In this document: piece after piece, positions 28,969 to 35,360 of the stretch
Layout of the letters: the number at the start of each line of letters is the position of its first letter
How positions within the stretch are numbered: the first letter of the stretch is position 1
Assembly (NCBI RefSeq): GCF_013114625.1
Contig: NZ_VTXD01000011.1
Location: forward strand, 1-64,000
Reading direction: 5' to 3'
Length of the DNA: 64,000 nt
From: Vibrio sp. 99-70-13A1
GTDB lineage: Bacteria; Pseudomonadota; Gammaproteobacteria; Enterobacterales; Vibrionaceae
Translations under genes and position numbers: made by a program
The notes under the pieces: generated by a model
What the model was told of the DNA's origin: nothing
The model's input: only the letters and a program-made list of their open reading frames with translations
Database searches by the model: none

Positions 28969-30117
28969 ATGAATAAAACAATAAAACTACTCGCAGCATC
29001 TATTTCAATAGCCAGCCTTCCAATAAGCGCTGCCAATTACGCGATCGAAGCAAGAGGAGATGCAATGGGGGGAGTTGGTGTTGTATCTGCTAATTTCTTA
29101 ACCGCTCCTTTCTATAACCCTGCACTTACTGCTATATATCGACGAAATGACGATGTAGGCATGATCACTCCAAGTTTTGGTATTTCTTATAATGACCCTG
29201 ATTCACTAGTCGATGATATCGATGCGGTTTTGGGGGCATCATCCTCTGCTGATATCACAAGCGCTTTAAATGACTTAAATGGCGATAAGCTAAAATTAGA
29301 GATTGGGGGTGTCGTTGCTTTTGCAATCCCTAATCAATTTATTGCCGCCAATGCATTTGGTAAAGCGTACACAGAGTCATTTGTCACTCCCGAAGTTTAT
29401 ACTGCTTCCGGGACTGCTTTAACAAATGCTGAACTTACAGCAATCAAAGCAGTCTCTATTGGTGTTACGGAAGTTGGTATTTCACTTGCCAAATACCAAA
29501 CTTTCATGGGACAACATATTTCATTTGGTATATCTCCAAAACTTCAAAGAATTTATACATATAACTATATTGCATCGGTAAACGACTATGACTTATCAGA
29601 TGTAAGAGAAAATGATTCAGCAGATACACAATTCAATATGGATGCTGGAGCCTTATGGTTTTTTGGTCCATTCAGAGTCGGCTTTGCTGCAACGAATTTG
29701 ATTAGCCGAGACATTGAAACCAAGTATGTAGAAAAAGTGCTTACTGCAACAGATTCATCTACAACAACGGTAACAGCACAACACTCTTATAGTATGGGGC
29801 CTGTATATACCGTAGGCGCAGGCATTGTTTCAGACTACTTCACGGTGAGTGTCGATTATGATTTAAATGAAGCTAAGAAGTTTAGTTCTTTTGATGATAA
29901 TGAGCAGATGATACGTATTGGTACTGAAGTCGACTTAATGCGCCAATTAAAGCTAAGAGGAGGTTACTACCAAAACTTAGCATACTCTGGTTCTGAAGGT
30001 ACGATTACAGCAGGTGTGGGAATATCTCCACTGAACTTATTCCAATTAGATATCAGCGCTAATTACACAAATGAAAATGCAATGGGTGCATCCATCAATT
30101 TTCTTGCTAGTTACTAA
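28969..30117 (+). CDS. vxrD: outer-membrane TraF-like barrel VxrD
   Basis: 382 residues with a signal peptide (NKTIKLLAASISIASLPISA). The mature start ANYAIEARGDAMGGVGVVSANFLTAPFYNPAL resembles the TraF_2/FadL-like group of outer-membrane barrels (PF13729) often mislabelled conjugal transfer protein. The rest alternates in beta-strand fashion (GINMDAGALWFFGPFRVGF-type strands, RIGTEVDL, LKLRGGYYQ). There is no conjugation gene nearby. It is the fourth gene of the vxr operon. The ribosome binding site is weak. Confidence 0.78.
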   Translation: MNKTIKLLAASISIASLPISAANYAIEARGDAMGGVGVVSANFLTAPFYNPALTAIYRRNDDVGMITPSFGISYNDPDSLVDDIDAVLGASSSADITSALNDLNGDKLKLEIGGVVAFAIPNQFIAANAFGKAYTESFVTPEVYTASGTALTNAELTAIKAVSIGVTEVGISLAKYQTFMGQHISFGISPKLQRIYTYNYIASVNDYDLSDVRENDSADTQFNMDAGALWFFGPFRVGFAATNLISRDIETKYVEKVLTATDSSTTTVTAQHSYSMGPVYTVGAGIVSDYFTVSVDYDLNEAKKFSSFDDNEQMIRIGTEVDLMRQLKLRGGYYQNLAYSGSEGTITAGVGISPLNLFQLDISANYTNENAMGASINFLASY

Positions 30118-30130
30118 CTCTCCTTATATA

Positions 30131-30158
30131 GTTCGGCTTCTAGTATTTGGAGCCGAAC
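30131..30158 (+). promoter_or_regulatory. hairpin covering the vxrE ribosome binding site
   Basis: GTTCGGCT (30131-30138) pairs perfectly with AGCCGAAC (30151-30158), with a 12-base loop. The start codon follows immediately at 30159. The Shine-Dalgarno GGAG (30149-30152) straddles the end of the loop and the 3' arm. The hairpin begins 13 bases after the vxrD stop and lacks a T run, so translation control or RNA processing fits better than termination. Confidence 0.65.
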
Positions 30159-30308
30159 ATGCTAAACGACTTACCAACACTTTCTCATGCAGAACAACAA
30201 GCCGCAGTTGAAAAAATTCAAGAGCTAATGACTCAAGGAATCAGCACAGCCCAAGCCATTAAAATTGTTGCAGAAGACATCAGAAAAGAAATGAATGAGA
30301 AAGAGTAG
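30159..30308 (+). CDS. vxrE: UPF0181 (YoaH-like) small protein VxrE
   Basis: 49 residues. The core [20 protein letters not shown] and the following [15 protein letters not shown] match the UPF0181/YoaH family almost residue for residue with E. coli YoaH. The protein is a short charged helix pair with no signal peptide. It is the last gene of the vxr operon, in the place of V. cholerae vxrE (UPF0181, from memory VCA0569). GGAG is spaced 6 bases from the ATG but lies in a perfect hairpin. The terminator follows 60 bases later. Biochemical role unknown. Confidence 0.88.
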   Translation: MLNDLPTLSHAEQQAAVEKIQELMTQGISTAQAIKIVAEDIRKEMNEKE

Positions 30309-30370
30309 GGGATCGTTTAGGTCAACCTACTTATAGCGAATACTAAGTCGCTATTTCGTTGAATTTCAAC

Positions 30371-30403
30371 AAAAGCCGATAAGTTTAACTTATCGGCTTT
30401 TTT
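30371..30403 (+). terminator. terminator of the vxr operon
   Basis: GCCGATAAGTT and AACTTATCGGC form a near-perfect palindrome (30375-30397), preceded by AAAA and followed by TTTTTT. Confidence 0.9.
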
Positions 30404-31607
30404 CATATCTAAACCATCCTCTCTAGATCCACGATTCGCCCATAATTTAAGTTAATGCATAAACATGTGTATGAGCCAAATCCTAGAGCACTATAAATTT
30501 AAACTTACGTGTTCAGGGTAAAATCCTGCCATTAAACTTTCTACTGAATTCATTGAAAACATTAACCGAAAGTTAAAATTAACAATTTAAAACAATAGCT
30601 TATAACAGATTATTACTCTAAACAGGCCTTTACCACTCCGAAATCTGTAATAAAGATACAGATCCAAGCGTAACTCAAACAAAAGGTGTCATTAATTATG
30701 ACACTGACTGTTCAGCATGAAAATGAGTGAATCAGTACGAGAAATGACTGATTTAGTAAACGTGTATTGATTTATTTGAACAATCAAATAAAAGGCGCGT
30801 AGATCTTAGGTATCTATTCCCATAAATGATTTTGGTTTTGAATGGTGATTATCAGGACACTAAAAAATTCTGTTCTTACTATTCATATGGAGAACACCAG
30901 TTAATGCTCGTTGATAAATATTGATTTTGATGTTAGTTAATAAAGGCGGCTTTTAGCTCTCGATACACTGTAACTTATATCCATTTAGACTGAACACAGA
31001 ACGACATCAATTGAAAAATTTGGTTGCTAGCTATGATTATATTCAGCAGTCACAACACTGGCGACATCTGATTTAACAGCTTATAGGATTTCACCAGCAC
31101 ATAATGGAAAGCCGTATATTGGTAAGCAACGTGCAAGTTGATATAGAGATAGATGTTTTTGTTCTTGAACGAAGGGAGATTTTATTAAGTATTCACAAAA
31201 TATAGATCCCGAAGAATACCTAATTTGCAGTATAGCCCAATATAGTTAAACCTCAGGAGACTGTTCACGGGATTAGATCGATAAATGCCTCTAATCAAAA
31301 TATAACTGAATTCTTGTCATAGTAATTATTTCATTAAATTTGTAATACTCAGATATGGTTATTCCAAGCCTAGTGCAGATTGTAAAATCCCCACCGCCTT
31401 GGTGCGTATTATCTATCTTATGTTAAATTAACTGCAAGATAATAAAGGGAGCGGCTATCTTGCGGCTCCCTACTCGTTAAGCTCTTGGCTTTGTTAACTC
31501 TGGTGTTCTAATTCCGACTATTTAACAGTAATGCTTATTTACCATAAAATACCTAATATCTATCAATAATAATCTTCGATTTTATCTCTAGTATTAGAAT
31601 ATAAAAA
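30404..31607. other. gene-poor gap between convergent genes
   Basis: About 1.2 kb with stops in all frames and no reading frame that I can support. It lies between the 3' ends of vxrE and yciH, where gaps are normally short. Short inverted repeats are present: GTGTCAT-N5-ATGACAC (30686-30704), TTATTTGA-N4-TCAAATAA (30772-30791) and GGGAGC...GCTCCC (near 31447-31470, no T run). I find no tRNA, no transposase remnant and no terminator-backed small RNA. A decayed gene or a regulatory RNA remains possible. Confidence 0.7.
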
Positions 31608-31919
31608 TTAGCCGCCTGAGAATTTAACTTTAAAGCCTTTCTTTTCTAAGTGAGCTTTGATTTTTTCTCTGGCGTCGCCCTGTATCTCAATGTTTCCATC
31701 TTTAACTGAGCCACCGCAGCCGCATACCTTTTTAAGTTCAGCAGCCATCAGTTTCAGTGGCGCATCATCTAGGTCAAGACCTGTCACAACAGAAACGCCT
31801 TTGCCTTTACGACCTTTGGTTTCTTTTTGAATTCTTACAATGCCATCACCCTTAGGGCGTTCGGCTTTTTTCTCTTCAGGTGCAATACGACCAACATCGG
31901 TGGAATATACTAAGCTCAT
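31608..31919 (-). CDS. yciH: SUI1/eIF1 family translation factor YciH
   Basis: 103 residues. After a basic N-terminal tail the SUI1 fold is clear: GDGIVRIQKETKGRKGKGVSVV, LKLMAAELKKVCGCGGSVKDG and IEIQGDAREKIKAHLEKKGF, as in YciH and eukaryotic eIF1. It is thought to act on the small ribosomal subunit in initiation or stress. It starts 5 bases after the stop of the DUF3319-like gene, so the two form an operon. Confidence 0.95.
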   Translation of the reverse strand: MSLVYSTDVGRIAPEEKKAERPKGDGIVRIQKETKGRKGKGVSVVTGLDLDDAPLKLMAAELKKVCGCGGSVKDGNIEIQGDAREKIKAHLEKKGFKVKFSGG

Positions 31920-31924
31920 AATTT

Positions 31925-32293
31925 TTACTTCTTTTGTTGCTGTGCTTTTTGTTTAGCGACTAAATAGGCTTCAATATGCCTTTGAATTGCAGGTTTAGCG
32001 CCCTTGATCAGTTTACCATTAAACATACAATACCAGGCATTTGGATCACCGGTATCATTTTTGATTTGGTACCCATTAAAGGTTTCAGCTTGGTTAGCCC
32101 CTGGTCTTTCTTTATTTAGAGCTGAGAATTCTTTAGGTTCAATAATTGATGCTGTGTCTAGCCACCAATCAATGCTCTTTTTTACAGCGGTCAAATTACC
32201 TTGAATGACGCGCGTTTTAAGCTTTGCTTGCCATACTGTATTCTTTGCATCTGTTGAAAGCAGATGTACTCCACGATAAATAGAATTAGCCAT
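31925..32293 (-). CDS. DUF3319-like cytosolic protein
   Basis: 122 residues, no signal or membrane segment. Recognisable features are IYRGVHLLSTDAKNTVWQAKL, a central KKSIDWWLDT and the segment NGYQIKNDTGDPNAWYCMF, then a Lys/Gln-rich tail. It resembles the Vibrio family DUF3319 by memory. It lies directly upstream of yciH and is divergent from the recombinase (100 bases). Function unknown; the link to yciH hints at translation, but this is only inference. Confidence 0.72.
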   Translation of the reverse strand: MANSIYRGVHLLSTDAKNTVWQAKLKTRVIQGNLTAVKKSIDWWLDTASIIEPKEFSALNKERPGANQAETFNGYQIKNDTGDPNAWYCMFNGKLIKGAKPAIQRHIEAYLVAKQKAQQQKK

Positions 32294-32393
32294 ATTTATG
32301 AATCATCTTTTAGGTTTCACTGCATTAATCATAATTGCACTTCTGTTGATATCAAGCATAATATGTCAAAAATATTAATTTAAAGGCTTTAAA

Positions 32394-33362
32394 TTGCGAA
32401 AAAAAATACCAGAATTTACAGACGCTTCCGAAATTAAAACAATTGTCCAATTACTGGAGACGCAACCTACAATAGATCTGATCGATTCCATCACAAATCA
32501 TGAATATTCCAAAAACTCGATACTTGGAATCTATTCTGATTGGAATCACTATAGAACCTTTTGCCAATCTCACCACATCAAAGCGTTGCCAGCATCAGTA
32601 ACGGCAATCCGCCGTTTCCTTGAAGTTGAATCGCAAAGAAGAAAATTTGCATCCCTTAAACGTTACACTGCAACATTGAGCATGCTTCATACCATCTTGG
32701 GGTTTGCTAACCCAATACCACATAGGCAAGTCCGTTTTACGATATTAAATCTACAAGCAAAGATGTCGGGAGATGCAAAGCAAACTGTGGCTTTTACTCA
32801 TGAGCACCTAACACAATTAAATGCTCTTTTATCAAATCCGGCTGCGCTTTATCAGGTTAGAGACTTAGCTTTATATAATGTGATGTTTGAATGTGCCCTT
32901 AAACGAGCAGAGCTAAAAGCCCTTAGATTTTCTGATTTACAATGTGAAGATGTGACCCAACTAAAGATTTCTATAAACGGATCTATTTATCAACTATCGA
33001 GTGAAGCGTCTTCGTTATTAAATAATTGGCTAGTAGCTTCTAGTTCTAAAGATCAACTTCCCCTATTTCGCTCGATTGATCGGCATGGGAATGTGAGTCT
33101 AAATCACCTGGATGACTCTTCTATCTTTAGAATATTAAAAAAAGCAGGCGATTTGTTACATTTACCAAAAGGTTGTTCATTTTCAGGTCACTCAATAAGA
33201 GTGGGTGCCGCTCAAGAGTTATCAAATCAAGGTATGAACATTCGTGATATTCAAGATTTCGGGCGTTGGTTGAGCCCAGCAATGCCGTTGCAATACATCG
33301 GAGCAAAAGACACTGCGGGTAAAGAAATGCTTAAATTTAAATCAATAACACCTTGGTACTAA
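32394..33362 (+). CDS. tyrosine recombinase, solitary
   Basis: 322 residues. An N-terminal SAM-like core-binding domain (about 30-125, SKNSILGIYSDWNHYRTFC) precedes the catalytic domain. Catalytic residues visible are the first Arg in FECALKRAELKAL, HxxR in GHSIRVGAAQ, Trp in GRWLSP (replacing the second His, as is common) and the nucleophile Tyr in PLQYIG. The TTG start has AAAGG 7 bases upstream. No other mobile gene, attachment site or direct repeat is visible nearby. V. cholerae has a similar gene at this place (from memory), which suggests a fixed family gene rather than a recent arrival. Target site unknown. Confidence 0.85.
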   Translation: MRKKIPEFTDASEIKTIVQLLETQPTIDLIDSITNHEYSKNSILGIYSDWNHYRTFCQSHHIKALPASVTAIRRFLEVESQRRKFASLKRYTATLSMLHTILGFANPIPHRQVRFTILNLQAKMSGDAKQTVAFTHEHLTQLNALLSNPAALYQVRDLALYNVMFECALKRAELKALRFSDLQCEDVTQLKISINGSIYQLSSEASSLLNNWLVASSSKDQLPLFRSIDRHGNVSLNHLDDSSIFRILKKAGDLLHLPKGCSFSGHSIRVGAAQELSNQGMNIRDIQDFGRWLSPAMPLQYIGAKDTAGKEMLKFKSITPWY

Positions 33363-33388
33363 ACCCTCAGCTATGACGGTATTAGGCA

Positions 33389-34390
33389 TTAAGTGTTTAC
33401 TAAACTTGTTCTCACACAATTCTCTAAGAACTTTGAAAATTGGTGCCCATTGTGCTCAACCATTTTGGGAAACATAGAAATTGGTGTCATTCCTGGGAAG
33501 GTATTCACTTCATTAAGATAGATCTCATTATCTTCTGTTAAGAAAAAATCTATTCTTGAAAGGTGTCTTAACTTCATCTGCTTGAAGACTTTTCTCGCAC
33601 TATTTTCAATCAGTAACAATTGTTCTTCAGACAGTTCATCTGCTTCAATCTTAGTTATTGAGTGGCTATCTGAACTGTACTTCTCTTCATAAGAATAAAA
33701 AGCACCATTAGGCGCAATAACTTCACCTGGTTTACTCAAAAACAGCTCGCCATCAAATTCGTATGCTGCCACTTCAAGTTCACGTGGAACGACTGCTTTC
33801 TCAATGAGAACTTGTTCTGAATAACCAAAAGCTTGATCTATAGATGAGTCCAAACTGTCGATATCGGTTACTTGATAACAGCCAATTGATGACCCTTGGC
33901 GTGCAGCTTTAACAAAGACTTTCTTCCATTCTTTAAACGCTTTTGAAGCACTGTCATGCGACTCTTTATCATTTTCAGAAAGGAATAAATAAGGCGTATT
34001 TGGTATGCAAATAGCGTCATACCATAGCTTTGATGTGATTTTGTTGAAACTGTTATTACTTGCTTCTGAACCACAACCTAGATAAGGAATCTTTGCTAAT
34101 TCAAACAGAGATTGTATGTCACCCGTCTCACCTGGGAAGCCATGAATACACGGAACAATAAAATCAATGCTTTCCTTAGTATCATAACCACACAATGATT
34201 GATCATTAATATCAAGATATACCACTTCTCCAGTATCTAAACACCAACCTTCCGTTTTAATTTCTACCTTGATGACTTCAAAATCCTGAACCGTATTTAA
34301 CTGTTCAAACAGATACTTAGCAGAAACTAGAGAGACTTCATGCTCAGAGGAGCCTCCACCACATAGTAAGAGGATTTTAGTTTTGTTCAT
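33389..34390 (-). CDS. ddl: D-alanine--D-alanine ligase
   Basis: 333 residues of the Ddl family, ATP-grasp fold. It makes the D-Ala-D-Ala dipeptide for peptidoglycan. Visible: LLCGGGSSEHEVSLVSA at the N-terminus (Glu and Ser of the substrate site), HGFPGETGDIQSLFEL, KAARQGSSIGC (glycine-rich ATP loop), RIDFFLTEDNEIYLNEVNTFPGMT (metal ligands) and the final SMFPKM. It corresponds to the chromosome II ddl of V. cholerae (VCA0572, from memory); a second ddl in the mur cluster of chromosome I would be expected. The location near vxr fits a cell-wall theme. Confidence 0.94.
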   Translation of the reverse strand: MNKTKILLLCGGGSSEHEVSLVSAKYLFEQLNTVQDFEVIKVEIKTEGWCLDTGEVVYLDINDQSLCGYDTKESIDFIVPCIHGFPGETGDIQSLFELAKIPYLGCGSEASNNSFNKITSKLWYDAICIPNTPYLFLSENDKESHDSASKAFKEWKKVFVKAARQGSSIGCYQVTDIDSLDSSIDQAFGYSEQVLIEKAVVPRELEVAAYEFDGELFLSKPGEVIAPNGAFYSYEEKYSSDSHSITKIEADELSEEQLLLIENSARKVFKQMKLRHLSRIDFFLTEDNEIYLNEVNTFPGMTPISMFPKMVEHNGHQFSKFLENCVRTSLVNT

Positions 34391-34511
34391 GGGGGAATTC
34401 GTTCCTTGATACTAGAAGTGCATTTTGTTCATGATAAACAATTGAAAACATAGGTACAGTGTTTTGCAAACTAATTTACAGTTGAGAGAAACAAGTGATT
34501 AAGTATTCATC

Positions 34512-34537
34512 AAAAAAGGAGCCGAAGCTCCTTTTTT
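34512..34537. terminator. symmetric rho-independent terminator
   Basis: AAAAAAGGAGC-CGAA-GCTCCTTTTTT can act in both directions. On the minus strand it lies 15 bases beyond the SPOR lipoprotein stop, its most likely user. Confidence 0.9.
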
Positions 34538-34552
34538 ACTTATCAGATTTTA

Positions 34553-35128
34553 TTAATTCAGTTTATTAAGCGTTGGGTAATCTGAATTTTTTATATCGTC
34601 GATACTTTTAACGAATGGTTTCAAATTTTGAAAACTTTGAGGCAACGTAGAAATAGCTTTTTTAGCATCAAGTTTTGTTGCGTAGTCACCGTACAAAACA
34701 CTGAACCACTTAGTTCCGTTCACTACTTTGTAGTTTTCCCAAATTGGTTGAGACGTTTGAGGCAGCATATTCACAAAAGTATCTACTTTAGCTTGGCTAC
34801 CAACAGCAACAACTTGTACTGTGTAACCAAAACGCTGATTCATTTTAATTTGTTTTTTCGTTGGTGGAACAACTTTTGCGCTTGGTGATTCAGGGCTTAG
34901 TTTCACTACTTTCTTATCTTCAGCAGGAGATAGTTTTACTACATTAACTTCTACGCTCTCTTCAGTAACACCCGCACCCATTTCATTAGATTTAGACACG
35001 ACAGGCGCTTGCATTGTCGCTGTTTTATATTCTTCCTGATAACTTTCAGAAGTTACATCTGTTATGTAATTCTCAGATGCACATGCAGCCAAGAGCAGTG
35101 GCAAAATCGCAATTGCAAATTTTTTCAT
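34553..35128 (-). CDS. SPOR-domain lipoprotein
   Basis: 191 residues. Lipobox LLLAAC with cysteine at 16 marks a lipoprotein. A disordered linker (about 20-95, two copies of VVKLSP) leads to a C-terminal SPOR-like domain (FGYTVQVVAVGSQAKVDTFV, then KWFSVLYGDYATKLDAKKAI). SPOR domains bind denuded glycan strands at the septum, so a division-site or wall-remodelling role is inferred. It is divergent from the acetyltransferase gene. Confidence 0.85.
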   Translation of the reverse strand: MKKFAIAILPLLLAACASENYITDVTSESYQEEYKTATMQAPVVSKSNEMGAGVTEESVEVNVVKLSPAEDKKVVKLSPESPSAKVVPPTKKQIKMNQRFGYTVQVVAVGSQAKVDTFVNMLPQTSQPIWENYKVVNGTKWFSVLYGDYATKLDAKKAISTLPQSFQNLKPFVKSIDDIKNSDYPTLNKLN

Positions 35129-35360
35129 GGAATGCTCAACGTCCTTAATAATAAATTACTATAAATCATGCCCATAGCACGGGATGGAATCAAGTTAACT
35201 TTATCATTATACACCATTACTGGGTGACCTATTTCACAAACTTTATTATGTATGTACGGTCTATCATCAATTTGTCGAAATCTTTATCACTTCGTACATT
35301 GTATATACGCTACGATACTTAATCATATTTCTTTGAAATTATTACGGTTAGGGAATGCTT

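Noticed and set aside
28969..30117. Conjugation protein TraF and a nearby mobile element
   Set aside because: Only the misleading family name points to conjugation; the gene is an outer-membrane barrel in the vxr operon.
30825..30926. Short plus-strand frame starting MILVLNGDYQDTKK in the gap
   Set aside because: Only about 33 codons, no ribosome binding site, no family; likely chance.
31099..31205. Short plus-strand frame starting MESRILVSNV in the gap
   Set aside because: About 33 codons with no supporting signals; composition looks random.
31447..31470. GGGAGC...GCTCCC hairpin as a terminator or small-RNA end
   Set aside because: No T run follows on either strand and no promoter or gene is attached.
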